Source: Actinobacteria bacterium OK074 (GTDB lineage: Bacteria > Actinomycetota > Actinomycetes > Streptomycetales > Streptomycetaceae). Taken from it: DNA of 57,003 bases. The notes beneath the pieces were generated by a model. The model saw only the letters and a list, made by a program, of their open reading frames with translations, was not told the DNA's origin and did no database searches. Numbering within the stretch: position 1 is the stretch's first letter; each line of letters opens with the position of its first letter. The stretch covers positions 1 through 57,003 of the forward strand of contig LJCV01000268.1 in assembly GCA_001298575.1 (NCBI GenBank), written 5' to 3'. A program made the position numbers and the translations under genes. Below, one piece after another: positions 46,880 through 55,385 of the stretch.

Positions 46880-46923
46880 ATGGTCGCTCCTCTCGCTTCT
46901 TGCCCTTCTCGGTCGAAAGTAGC

Positions 46924-46937
46924 GTTACGCGCGTAAC
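46924..46937. promoter_or_regulatory. Perfect 14-bp palindrome upstream of the lectin gene
   Basis: GTTACGCGCGTAAC, 45 bases upstream of the lectin start and directly before TACTTT, a plausible -10 on the minus strand. A good candidate operator. Confidence 0.6.
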
Positions 46938-47078
46938 CCGGCATAGGCGTGAAAACGGTCCCTGGTGTCGCGTTGTACCACTGGCGCCAGGGGGTTCGCG
47001 GCGCGGCTTCCGGTGGGGTGCCTGGTGCGGCTTACGGCGCGATGGGTGCCGGTTTCGGCGTCGGCGTGGGCGTCGGCG

Positions 47079-48539
47079 TCAGGACGGCGTTCCTTCCAGG
47101 CGGTTCGGTACGGCGGCGGGCTGTGGGCCGGGCGTTCCGCTCCGGCGGCGGGGCAGCACGACGACGGCCACGACCGCCGCGAGCGCGAAGACGGCGGCGG
47201 CGACGGCCAGGCCCAGCGCGTAGCCGTCGCTGAGCGCGGCGGGGCCGGTGGCCGTGCCGAGGCGGCGGGCGGCGAGGGTCGCCAGCGCGGCCAGGCCGAC
47301 GCAACCGCCCAGCTGGCGTGAGCTGTTGAACAGGCCGGAGGCCATGCCGGCCTCGCGGGCGGCGACGCCGGTGGTCGCGGCGGAGGCGATCGGGGCCAGG
47401 ACCAGTCCGACGCCGATGCCGGTGACGACGCTGGGGCCGAGCACGTCGGTGAGGAAGCCGCCGTCGGGACTGATGAAGGCGAACCAGACCAGGCCCGCGG
47501 TGGCCAGCAACGCGCCGGGCACCAGGGCGGCTCGGGGGGTGCGGGCCGAGGTGACGCGGGTCGCGACGACGCTGCCCACGACCAGGCACACGGGGAACGG
47601 CAGAAACGCGGCGCCGGTCGCCGCGGCGCCCATGCCCAGGACCTGCTGCATGTACAGGGACACGAAGTAGAACGCCGCGAACTGCCCGGCCGCCGCCAGG
47701 AATACGAGCACGTTGGCGCCCGCCACCCAACGGCTGCGCAGCAGGCCGAGGCGTAACAGCGGTGCGGGCACCCGGAGTTCGGCGACCGCGAAGGCGGCCA
47801 GGAGCACGGCCGCGGCGGCGAGGGTCGCCACGGTGGCCGGAGAGCCCCAGCCCCGGACGTCGGTCCGGACGACGCCGAACACCAGCAGGCCGACGCCGGC
47901 GGTTGCGAGGACGGCGCCGAGCACGTCCAGCCGTTCGGGCCGTTCGCGCTGGTCGTGTTGGTCGGTCTGTGCGGCCGGTATGCCCGCGAGCGCCGGCGCC
48001 AAAGCCGCCGCAACGAAAGGCAAGTTGACCAGCATCACCCAGCGCCAGCCCGCGTACTCGGTCAGCAGGCCGCCCGCCAGCACCCCCAGGCCACCCCCCG
48101 CCGCGTTCGCCGCGCTCCACACCCCGAGCGCCCGGACCCGGCGGGGGCCTTCGGGGAAGGTGGCGGTGAGCATCCCCAGCGCGGCCGGGGCGGCCGCGGC
48201 GGCACCCACCCCCTGACCGGCGCGGGCGGCGATCAACTGCCAGGGTTCCTGGGCCAGTCCGCCCGCCAGTGAGCACAGTCCGAAGACGGTCAGGCCCGCC
48301 AGGAACAGCCGACGGTGACCGTACAGGTCACAGGCGCGGCCTCCCAGGAGCAGCAGCCCGCCGAAGGTGAGCGCGTAGACGTGCACGATCCACGACAGGC
48401 CGAGCGGCGCGAACCCCAGCGCGGTGCGGATCGCGGGCAGTGCGACGTTGACCACCGACATGTCCAGGGCGAAGACGAACTGGGCGACGGAGGCCGCCGC
48501 GAGCACCGCTGCCGGGCGCCCTCGTAAGTTTTTATACAT
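47079..48539 (-). CDS. MFS drug-resistance transporter, DHA2 (EmrB/QacA) type
   Basis: A 486-residue membrane protein with about 14 helices. The start ATG 48539 gives the usual short lead before FVFALDMSVVNVALPAIRTA, the DHA2 motif. LGGRACDLYGHRRLFLAGLT is motif A, and the motif-C region follows near GGGLGVLAGGLLTEYAGWRW. A basic, Pro-rich C-terminus ends it. The TetR gene is divergent, and a palindrome covers this start codon, so it is a typical TetR-controlled exporter of a toxic compound. Confidence 0.92.
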   Translation of the reverse strand: MYKNLRGRPAAVLAAASVAQFVFALDMSVVNVALPAIRTALGFAPLGLSWIVHVYALTFGGLLLLGGRACDLYGHRRLFLAGLTVFGLCSLAGGLAQEPWQLIAARAGQGVGAAAAAPAALGMLTATFPEGPRRVRALGVWSAANAAGGGLGVLAGGLLTEYAGWRWVMLVNLPFVAAALAPALAGIPAAQTDQHDQRERPERLDVLGAVLATAGVGLLVFGVVRTDVRGWGSPATVATLAAAAVLLAAFAVAELRVPAPLLRLGLLRSRWVAGANVLVFLAAAGQFAAFYFVSLYMQQVLGMGAAATGAAFLPFPVCLVVGSVVATRVTSARTPRAALVPGALLATAGLVWFAFISPDGGFLTDVLGPSVVTGIGVGLVLAPIASAATTGVAAREAGMASGLFNSSRQLGGCVGLAALATLAARRLGTATGPAALSDGYALGLAVAAAVFALAAVVAVVVLPRRRSGTPGPQPAAVPNRLEGTPS

Positions 48540-48544
48540 GTATA
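48533..48544. promoter_or_regulatory. TATACATGTATA palindrome at the transporter start codon
   Basis: A perfect 12-bp palindrome between the transporter and TetR genes; the transporter ATG (48537-48539) lies inside it. It is the best candidate operator for the TetR protein. Confidence 0.7.
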
Positions 48545-48596
48545 GAAAGTACCCCTGAGAGATCGCGGCTGTCGACACCCGGGTGATGATGAGGGC

Positions 48597-49265
48597 ATGC
48601 CGCAACCGCCCGCCCCGCGCAAAGCCACCGGCCGACCTCCCCGTATCTCCCGCGAGGAGGTAGTGGAGACGGCCCGCCGGATCGTGGCCGAGGAGGGTGT
48701 GGACCGGCTGACCATGCGGCGGCTGGCCAAAGAGATCGGCAGTACGCCGATGGCGCTCTACCACCACGTCCGCGACAAGGAAGAACTGCTCCTCCTGCTG
48801 CTGGACGACTACGCCGCGCGGACGCTGCACCGGACCGAACCGTCCGCCGAGCCGCGCGAGCGCGTGGTCCTCGCCGCCGCCACGATCCACGAGGCGCTCG
48901 CCGCCTGCCCCTGGATCGTGGGGGTGCTGACCGCCGACGACCTGACGGCCACCTCCGCTCTCTGGTTCGTCGAGCAGATCGTCGACGGCCTGATCGAGTG
49001 CGGACTGTCCCCCGAGCGGGCCGTGCACGGGTACCGCGCGATCTGGTACTACACCGCCGGAGAGATCCTGGTCCGGGCGACGGCGGCCCGGCGGCGCACG
49101 GACGACGACCGGCCCACCTACCGGGAGCGGGTCTTCGCCGATCTCGACCCGGCCGAACTGCCCCGCCTGGCGCAGGTCGCCGACCAGTGGGCGCCGCTGA
49201 CCGCCAAGGACACGTATCTGGACGGGCTCGGGGCGCTGGTGGACGGGCTTCTCGCTGCCCGGTGA
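48597..49265 (+). CDS. TetR-family repressor
   Basis: A 222-residue protein. ISREEVVETARRIVAEEGVD then RLTMRRLAKEIGSTPMALYH and HVRDKEELL form the TetR helix-turn-helix (residues ~15-65). The remainder is helical with a TetR C-terminal (GlnR/TetR_C type) pattern (AIWYYTAGEILVRAT). It is divergent from the DHA2 transporter and should repress it. TATACATGTATA at 48533 is the likely binding site. Confidence 0.93.
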   Translation: MPQPPAPRKATGRPPRISREEVVETARRIVAEEGVDRLTMRRLAKEIGSTPMALYHHVRDKEELLLLLLDDYAARTLHRTEPSAEPRERVVLAAATIHEALAACPWIVGVLTADDLTATSALWFVEQIVDGLIECGLSPERAVHGYRAIWYYTAGEILVRATAARRRTDDDRPTYRERVFADLDPAELPRLAQVADQWAPLTAKDTYLDGLGALVDGLLAAR

Positions 49266-49372
49266 GGCTTCTCGCTGCTGCCCGCTGAAGGTGCCGGGAA
49301 TTTGGCGGATTCCCCGCGGGCTGTTTCGCCGTTTCGGTGCCCTCTCCGGTTTGTCGGCGATACATTCGTCCC

Positions 49373-49879
49373 ATGAACCTCCCCGCGAGCAAAAGCGAGC
49401 CCATATCCCGCGTCGCCCTGAAGAAGACAACTCCCGACGTCTCCGCCGCGATGGGTGCCCTGCATGCGGCGGCCGTTTCCGCGGCCCGGGAAGCCAAGGT
49501 CGAGCCGGAAATCCTGGAGCTGCTGCGGATTCGGGCGTCCCAGCTCAACGGCTGCGCCTTCTGTCTCGACATGCACACCAAGGACGCCCGCGCGCAGGGC
49601 GAGACCGAGCAGCGGATCTATGCCCTGAGCGCCTGGCGCGAGACGCCGTTCTTCACCGAACGGGAGCGTGCCGCACTGGAGTTGACCGAGGCTGTGACCC
49701 TGGTCCACGACGGTCATGTTCCGGATGCCGTGTACGCCGTGGCCGCGGAGGTCTTTGATGAGGGGCAGATTGCGGCGATTATTTGGGCGGCCACGGTTAT
49801 TAACGCCTACAACCGGATCGCTATCGCTACGCGGATGGTTCCCGGAGGTTATCAGCCCGATCAGTCCGCGCAGAAGTAG
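49373..49879 (+). CDS. AhpD-like carboxymuconolactone decarboxylase family protein (second copy)
   Basis: A 168-residue protein from ATG 49373. The redox motif reads CAFCLDMHTKDARAQ after LLRIRASQLNG, almost identical to the 43652 protein, and both end near TRMVPGxY. No ribosome site is obvious; TACATT about seven bases before the ATG could be a -10 for a leaderless transcript. A 17-bp tandem duplication covers its stop codon. Confidence 0.9.
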   Translation: MNLPASKSEPISRVALKKTTPDVSAAMGALHAAAVSAAREAKVEPEILELLRIRASQLNGCAFCLDMHTKDARAQGETEQRIYALSAWRETPFFTERERAALELTEAVTLVHDGHVPDAVYAVAAEVFDEGQIAAIIWAATVINAYNRIAIATRMVPGGYQPDQSAQK

Positions 49880-49899
49880 AAACCGCGCAGAAGTAGAAA
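49866..49899. repeat. 17-bp tandem duplication at a stop codon
   Basis: CCGCGCAGAAGTAGAAA occurs twice in a row (49866-49882 and 49883-49899). The first copy contains the TAG stop of the AhpD gene; the second is downstream of it. Probably a recent slippage event. Confidence 0.85.
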
Positions 49900-49917
49900 T
49901 AGCCGCCCTAGCTATTT
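49897..49917. terminator. A/T-rich hairpin between convergent genes
   Basis: AAATAGC (49897-49903) pairs with GCTATTT (49911-49917) around a CGCCCTA loop, followed by ATAT. The stop codon of the aminodeoxychorismate lyase gene lies inside the loop/stem. Confidence 0.6.
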
Positions 49918-50735
49918 ATATCTGGCAGTCGCTCCGCCGTCCCGTTCAGCCATTGTTGCCATTCCGGGGCCCGTACCGCCGGAGGTGTCGTCATCGGGCG
50001 GCCGGTCCATTCCGTTACGGGTCTGATGCCGTGCAGGGCGTTCACCAGCCACACCTCGTGGCCGTCGAGTTCGGCGACGGTGCGTTCGCGGTGGGCGATG
50101 CGGAGGGCGAGGGCCCGGGCGCGGTCCTGGACCAGGGCGGTGGTGACGCCGGGGAGGAGGGGCAGCCGGGGCGGGGGCAGGCAGAGGGTGTCGTCCTCCC
50201 ACCACAGGACGCTCGTGGTGGCGCCTTCCAGGAGGACCCCGGAGGAGCCGATCAGGACGGCCTCGTCCGCGCCCTCGGTGATGGCGCGGCGGCGTACCCG
50301 GGCCAGGGCGTCCAGGTCGGGGCCCTTGCGGCGGGGCACGGTCCGCGGGTCGAGCTGTCCGGCCGCCCAGACGCGCACGGCCGTGCCGAGGGGTGGCGCG
50401 GGCCGCAGCAGGAGGCGCAACTCCAGGGAACCGGCGGCGAGTTCGACGCGCGGGAACCACTCGCCGGTGCGGGGCAGCGCGGCGGTCATGTCCCGCCAGA
50501 ACGCGGTGAGTTGGTCGAGGGCGGGGCCGCCGCACTCCGTACAGGACCGCAGGAAGCGGTCGCGGTGCCGGTCGAAGGCGCGGACCCGGCCCTCGCGCAC
50601 CAGCCACGAGTCGGCGACGAGGAGATGGCCGCCCGCCGTGCGCACCGCCGCCGCGGGGCCCGTGGTCGGGGCCGGGGCGAGCCCTTGGCCGGGCGTCCAG
50701 GCCAACAGCCTTTCGGCAACCGCAGGTTGGGTCAC
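49908..50735 (-). CDS. pabC: Aminodeoxychorismate lyase (class IV aminotransferase fold)
   Basis: A 275-residue protein from GTG 50735, with GAGAGGAA upstream; TTG 50780 overlaps the previous stop and would add 15 residues. RRKGPDLDALARVRRRA holds the PLP lysine, followed by GADEAVLIGSSGVLLEGATT and LPLLPGVTTALVQDRA, all typical of ADC lyase / branched-chain aminotransferase relatives. It would eliminate pyruvate from aminodeoxychorismate to give 4-aminobenzoate, matching the ADC synthase gene at the other end of the operon. Class IV members also act as D-amino-acid or branched-chain aminotransferases, but the context favours PabC. Confidence 0.85.
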   Translation of the reverse strand: MTQPAVAERLLAWTPGQGLAPAPTTGPAAAVRTAGGHLLVADSWLVREGRVRAFDRHRDRFLRSCTECGGPALDQLTAFWRDMTAALPRTGEWFPRVELAAGSLELRLLLRPAPPLGTAVRVWAAGQLDPRTVPRRKGPDLDALARVRRRAITEGADEAVLIGSSGVLLEGATTSVLWWEDDTLCLPPPRLPLLPGVTTALVQDRARALALRIAHRERTVAELDGHEVWLVNALHGIRPVTEWTGRPMTTPPAVRAPEWQQWLNGTAERLPDINS

Positions 50736-50776
50736 GTCTGGTTCCTCTCCGCCTGTGCTGTGCGAGTCCGCCGTGC

Positions 50777-52174
50777 TCAATACTTACCGCCCGGAGCCGC
50801 GGGCGCCCCCTGGCGGGGTCCGTACGGGGCGTGTTCCAACCAGGCCCCGCACCACGGCAGCACGGGCGCGAGCGCCGCCGCCGTGCGCTGCTTGGCCCTG
50901 ACGATGCGCCGGCTCGGCCGTAGGTGCTCCAGGGCGAGCCCGGCCGCCGCGCTGTTGAACAGCCCTGCCGCGTGCCGGACTTCGGCGAACTCGTCGACCG
51001 CCGCCGGGGTCCCGGCGACGATCGCGCGCGCCGCTGCCGCCGCGTCCGCGATGCCGCTGTTCATGCCGCGGGCGCCGAACGGCGGGAACAGGTGGGCCGC
51101 CTCGCCGACCAGCAGCACCCGGCGGTGCGGATCGGTGAACGTCGCCGCGACCTTGCGCAGGAAGCGGTACGTCGACACCCACAAGATCCGTTCGGCGTAA
51201 CCGAGTCCGACCACGCCGGGCAGCCACTGCCGTACGGCGTCGGCGGTGCCGTACTCCTCCTCGGTGTCGTCGTCGCGGCACTGGAGGTCGACCTGGAAGC
51301 CGCCGGTGAACGGCACCCGCATCACGCTGCGACCGCCGACGCCCGGGTGCTCGTAGTGGAAGACGCGCTCCAACGGCAGTTCGGCGCCCGGGATGTCGGC
51401 GACGTCCACGACGACGTGGAAGCCGTCGGAGCGGTCGCCCTCCATCGGGATGCCGAGGGCGTGGCGCACCGCCGAGCGGGCGCCGTCGGCGGCGACCACG
51501 TACCGCGCGGCCCAGTTGCGCCGCCCGTTCCGCGCGGTCAACACGACGTGTTCGGCGCCGACTTCGACGCCCGCGATCTCGGCGTCCCACGCGAACTCCA
51601 CCCCCGCGGACGTACACGCGGACAGCAGGAACCGTTCGGTGTCCACCTGCCGGAGGCTGGTGAACGGCGGGGTGCCGGCCGGGGGCGGGAAGGTGCGGGC
51701 GTACACCTCGCGGCCCCGGTACAGGGTCCGCGAGGTGTGCCAGGTGCGCCCGTACGCGGTGATCCGCGCGGCCAGCCCGGGGCGCATCCCGTCGAGCAGC
51801 CGCAACGACTCCCGGTGCACGAACAGGGCCCGGCTGCCCGGCCGTTCACGCCCCTGCCCCTCCGCCTCCAGCACCAGCACGGGCAGCCCGTGCCCCCGCA
51901 GCGCGAGCGCCGCGGACAGCCCGACGGGCCCCGCGCCCACGACGACGACCGGTCGGGTACGGGGCGCGCGGTGCCGGCCGGCGGGGTGGGCGTGGGGGGA
52001 GTCGTCGAGGGCGGCGCCGGGGGTGATGGCGGGGAAGTCACCGATGGCGGTGGGGTGTTGGTGGCGACTGCGGCCCACCGACGGGGGGTGCGTCGGCTTC
52101 GGCGGTGGGGTGGTGGGGGGTGGGGGGGGAGGCGGAGGCGTGGGGGGCTTGTCCCGGTGGTCGGGCGTGGTCAC
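50777..52174 (-). CDS. FAD-dependent aromatic monooxygenase
   Basis: A 465-residue protein from GTG 52174, overlapping the AMP-ligase gene by GTGA. The first ~70 residues are a Pro/Thr/His-rich extension. The Rossmann motif VVVGAGPVGLSAALALRGHG follows, then a DG motif (ADGARSAVRHALGIP) and VLLVGEAAHLFPPFGARGMN. That last is the GD motif of group A flavoprotein hydroxylases, with Glu in place of Asp. A substrate such as 4-aminobenzoate or its thioester is an inference from the operon. It could hydroxylate the ring or do oxidative decarboxylation. Confidence 0.88.
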   Translation of the reverse strand: MTTPDHRDKPPTPPPPPPPPTTPPPKPTHPPSVGRSRHQHPTAIGDFPAITPGAALDDSPHAHPAGRHRAPRTRPVVVVGAGPVGLSAALALRGHGLPVLVLEAEGQGRERPGSRALFVHRESLRLLDGMRPGLAARITAYGRTWHTSRTLYRGREVYARTFPPPAGTPPFTSLRQVDTERFLLSACTSAGVEFAWDAEIAGVEVGAEHVVLTARNGRRNWAARYVVAADGARSAVRHALGIPMEGDRSDGFHVVVDVADIPGAELPLERVFHYEHPGVGGRSVMRVPFTGGFQVDLQCRDDDTEEEYGTADAVRQWLPGVVGLGYAERILWVSTYRFLRKVAATFTDPHRRVLLVGEAAHLFPPFGARGMNSGIADAAAAARAIVAGTPAAVDEFAEVRHAAGLFNSAAAGLALEHLRPSRRIVRAKQRTAAALAPVLPWCGAWLEHAPYGPRQGAPAAPGGKY

Positions 52175-53784
52175 GGGGTGCGGGAGCCTTCCGTCAGCAT
52201 GCGGGTGATCTCCACCCGCTTCACCTTCCACGTGGCGGTCATCGGCAGTTCCTCGAAGCGCCATTGGCGGGGTTCGGCCCGCGGGGGCAGGTCGGCGGGG
52301 GCCGCACGCCAGCGTGCCGCGTCCAGGGGGCGTTCGTCGCGCACGCACACCACCGGCACCGGCTCGCGGTCCACGCCGGGCACGATGACCACCTCGCGCA
52401 ACTCCTCCAGGCGGTCCATCAGGACGTCCTCCACTTCCAGGTTGCTGTGCACCGAGTCGATCCGATCGATCTCACGGTCCATCAGATGCAGTACCCCCAG
52501 GCGGCTTTGGCGGCCCATGTCCCCCATCTGCCACCAGCCGTCGGAGAGTTGGCGCTCGTACTGCTCCCGGGCACCGAGGTAGGTGAGGATCCGGCCCCGC
52601 GTCCGCGCCTCGATCCGGCCCGGCTGGCCCGGAGCCGCCCGCCTGCCCGCGTCGTCCGTGATCCGGACGCGGGTGAAGCCCGGTATCCCGATCCCCACCC
52701 GCCGCCCGGCCGCCCGTGCCGCGCCGCGGCGCGTGAACCACTGGAACGCCACCGGGCCCGTCTCGCTCTGCCCGTAGAGCTGGATCAGCCAGGGCGTACG
52801 GCGCTTCGAGGCGCTCAACAGCCGCCGTACCGTGCGCGGATGGATCGCGTCGAACGTCGAGCCGTACGACCGCACGCGGGACAGCGGTGCGCCGGGCGCG
52901 TTGGCCAACTCCTCCCACAGCACGAAGGTGTTGGGGTGCGTCTCGACGATCCCGGGGCGGTGGCGCGCGAGCAGCGGCCCCACCTTCGCCGGGTCCGGGT
53001 CGGTGATCAGCACCAGCGGGCTGCCGAACCGCAGCAGTACGCCCAGCAGATGGTAGAAGCGCGAGTGCACGAACGACATGTGCAGCGCGGCCGTCTCGCC
53101 CCGCGTCGGCCAGCCCATCGCCTGCTGCGGAACGAGCCGGTTCCACATGGTGTTCGGGCAGTGCACGGCGAGCTTGGGCACCCCGGTCGTGCCCGAACTG
53201 TGCGTGATCAGCGAGGGCTCACGCGGGTGCAGCCGTACGGGAGCCGGCGTCTCTGCGCCCGCGTACTTCGACAACGGCACCGCCCCGTGGCCGCCGTCGA
53301 CCGACAGCGTCTGCCGGACGAGATCGGAGAGGCCCAACTCCTTCAGCCCGCCGTCCAGTTTCGCTCTGTCGGTGACCAGCCAGGGCCCCGGCAGCCGGGC
53401 GAGCAGCTGCCCGACCACGGGTCCGGCCAGCGCGGGGGAGAGGAGCACCGGGACCGCGCCGATCAGCGAGACGGCACAGGTCAGCAGCAGGATGTCGACG
53501 TTGTCGCTCTTGTGCACGACCACCTGCTCCGACGGCCGCACCCCCGCGTCCCACAGCCGCCCCGCCAACTCGTCGACGACGTCGGCCAGTTCGGTGTAGC
53601 TGAGGTCCACGCCACGGCCGGGGGCCACGTCCAGCGGCCGGTCCAGGGTGACGAAGACACCGCCGTGGCGGTCGGCGGCCTGCCGGAAGACCGGGCCCAG
53701 ATAGAAGCCGCGGTCGAACCCCCGGTCGAAGCCGCGGTCGGTGAACCGGCGTTCCGCGGGCGGCAGTTGTTCGTGCTGGTACAT
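52171..53784 (-). CDS. AMP-dependent acyl/aryl-CoA ligase-like enzyme
   Basis: A 537-residue protein if started at ATG 53784 (AAGGA eight bases upstream); GTG 53811, overlapping the previous gene by GTGA, is the alternative. ANL-superfamily motifs are present: SLITHSSGTTGVPKLAVH, LIQLYGQSETGPVAF, a DGWWQMGDMG motif, and ATWKVKRVEITR with the catalytic Lys. The N-terminus contains three 12-bp-encoded copies of Asp-Arg-Gly-Phe. The substrate is unknown; an aryl or alkyl acid partner is likely. Confidence 0.87.
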   Translation of the reverse strand: MYQHEQLPPAERRFTDRGFDRGFDRGFYLGPVFRQAADRHGGVFVTLDRPLDVAPGRGVDLSYTELADVVDELAGRLWDAGVRPSEQVVVHKSDNVDILLLTCAVSLIGAVPVLLSPALAGPVVGQLLARLPGPWLVTDRAKLDGGLKELGLSDLVRQTLSVDGGHGAVPLSKYAGAETPAPVRLHPREPSLITHSSGTTGVPKLAVHCPNTMWNRLVPQQAMGWPTRGETAALHMSFVHSRFYHLLGVLLRFGSPLVLITDPDPAKVGPLLARHRPGIVETHPNTFVLWEELANAPGAPLSRVRSYGSTFDAIHPRTVRRLLSASKRRTPWLIQLYGQSETGPVAFQWFTRRGAARAAGRRVGIGIPGFTRVRITDDAGRRAAPGQPGRIEARTRGRILTYLGAREQYERQLSDGWWQMGDMGRQSRLGVLHLMDREIDRIDSVHSNLEVEDVLMDRLEELREVVIVPGVDREPVPVVCVRDERPLDAARWRAAPADLPPRAEPRQWRFEELPMTATWKVKRVEITRMLTEGSRTP

Positions 53785-53807
53785 GTGCCCGTTCCTTTCG
53801 GTCATGG

Positions 53808-55385
53808 TCACCACGCGCCCTCGCGGACCAGGTGACGGCGGAGCTTCCCGGTCGCGGTGCGGGGCAGGGAGGCGACGAAACTGACGCTGCGGGGGACCTT
53901 GAACGCGGCCAGCCGGGCGCGGACCAGGGCGAGCAACTCGCCCTCCACGACCGCCGCTTCGTGCGCCACGGCCACGGTCGGCACGACGAAGGCCCGCAAC
54001 CGGCTCGCCCCCCGCCCGTCCGCGACGGCCGCGACCGCGACCTCCTTCACCGCCGGATGGGTCCGCAACAGGGCCTCGATCTCCAGCGGGGAGACGGTGA
54101 TCCCGCCGACCATCTCCATGTCGTCGGCGCGTCCCAAGTGCCGGTAGGAACCGTCGGGTTCGCGCACCGCCCGGTCCCGGGTGGCCAACCAGCCGTCCAC
54201 CAGCGTGCGTTCGGACTCGTCCGGCCGGTTGAGGTAGCCGGGCGTCAACGTCGGCCCCCGCACCCAGAGTTCACCCGGATCGCCGTCGGCCACGGCCTTG
54301 CCGGTACGGTCGCGCAGTTCCACTTCGAAGCCGGGTACGGGGCGGCCGACAGTCCCGGGGCGGTTGTGCCCGAGGCCGTTGGCGCAGAACGCGTGCCCGG
54401 CCTCGGTCGAGCCGATCTGCTCCAGGACGGGGGCGCCCAGCAGCGCGGCCACCTGCTCCCCGACCGCCCGGGGCAGCCCCTCCCCGGCCGACACCGCCGC
54501 CCGCACCGAGGCGAAACAGGCGCCGTGCCCGCTGCCCCGGTCCGCCACCAGCGCCGCGTACGCGGACGGCACCGAGTACAGCAGCGTCACCCGGTGGCGG
54601 GCCACCAGGTCGTCGACGGCGGCCGGGCTCGGCCGCCGGTCCACGAGCACGGCGGCCGAGCCGGAGAACAGCGGGAAGACGAAGGCGTTGCCGAAGCCGT
54701 AGGCGAAGTACAGCTTCGAGACGGACAGGGTGACGTCGTCCGCGGTGATCCGCAGCAGATGCCGGCCGATCAGGTCGTGGTACGACCGCGGGTCGCCGTG
54801 GCCGTGCACAACTCCCTTGGGGCGCCCGGTCGTTCCGGAGGTGTACTGCACGTACAGCGGGGTGCGCGCGTCGACCGGGTGCGCGGCGGCGGGCTCGGCG
54901 GCGGCGGGGAGTGCGACGAACTGGTCGGCGCCGAGCCGCGCCCGCCCCGCGAACCGCCCCTCGTCCTCCGCCGGCCCCGGCCCGGTCACGCAGAGCACGG
55001 CCCCGGTGTCCTGCGCCATGAACGCGTGGTCGGCGGCGGGGAGTTCGGGATTGACCAGCACGGCGACGGCACCGAGCCGGGCCACCGCGAGGAAGGCGGT
55101 CACCCAGGCGATCGAGTCGGGCAGCGCGAGCAGCACCCGGTCCCCGGCCCGTACTCCGTGCCCGGCCAGCACGGTGGCGGCCCGGGCACCGAGGTCGTGC
55201 ACCTCGCCGTGCGTCCACACCCGGTGGTCCTGGAGGAACGCGGCCCGGTCGGACCAGCCGCGCCGGGCGGCGAGTTGGGCGAGATGCTCGGCGAGGTTGC
55301 CACGGGCGCGGGGGCGCGAGTCGGCCGGCGGGTCGGCAACGGCCGTAGGCGGCAGGGGAGTTGCGGTGCGGTGCTGGACGGTCAT
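53808..55385 (-). CDS. Benzoate-CoA-ligase-like enzyme
   Basis: A 525-residue protein from ATG 55385, overlapping the ADC synthase gene by ATGA. It follows the aryl-CoA ligase pattern: YVQYTSGTTGRPKGVVHGHG, then ITADDVTLSVSKLYFAYGFG, LEQIGSTEAGHAF, and RTATGKLRRHLV with the catalytic Lys. The SKLYFAYGFGN segment is characteristic of benzoate/aminobenzoate-CoA ligases. In this operon the likely acid is 4-aminobenzoate or a product of it. Confidence 0.88.
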   Translation of the reverse strand: MTVQHRTATPLPPTAVADPPADSRPRARGNLAEHLAQLAARRGWSDRAAFLQDHRVWTHGEVHDLGARAATVLAGHGVRAGDRVLLALPDSIAWVTAFLAVARLGAVAVLVNPELPAADHAFMAQDTGAVLCVTGPGPAEDEGRFAGRARLGADQFVALPAAAEPAAAHPVDARTPLYVQYTSGTTGRPKGVVHGHGDPRSYHDLIGRHLLRITADDVTLSVSKLYFAYGFGNAFVFPLFSGSAAVLVDRRPSPAAVDDLVARHRVTLLYSVPSAYAALVADRGSGHGACFASVRAAVSAGEGLPRAVGEQVAALLGAPVLEQIGSTEAGHAFCANGLGHNRPGTVGRPVPGFEVELRDRTGKAVADGDPGELWVRGPTLTPGYLNRPDESERTLVDGWLATRDRAVREPDGSYRHLGRADDMEMVGGITVSPLEIEALLRTHPAVKEVAVAAVADGRGASRLRAFVVPTVAVAHEAAVVEGELLALVRARLAAFKVPRSVSFVASLPRTATGKLRRHLVREGAW

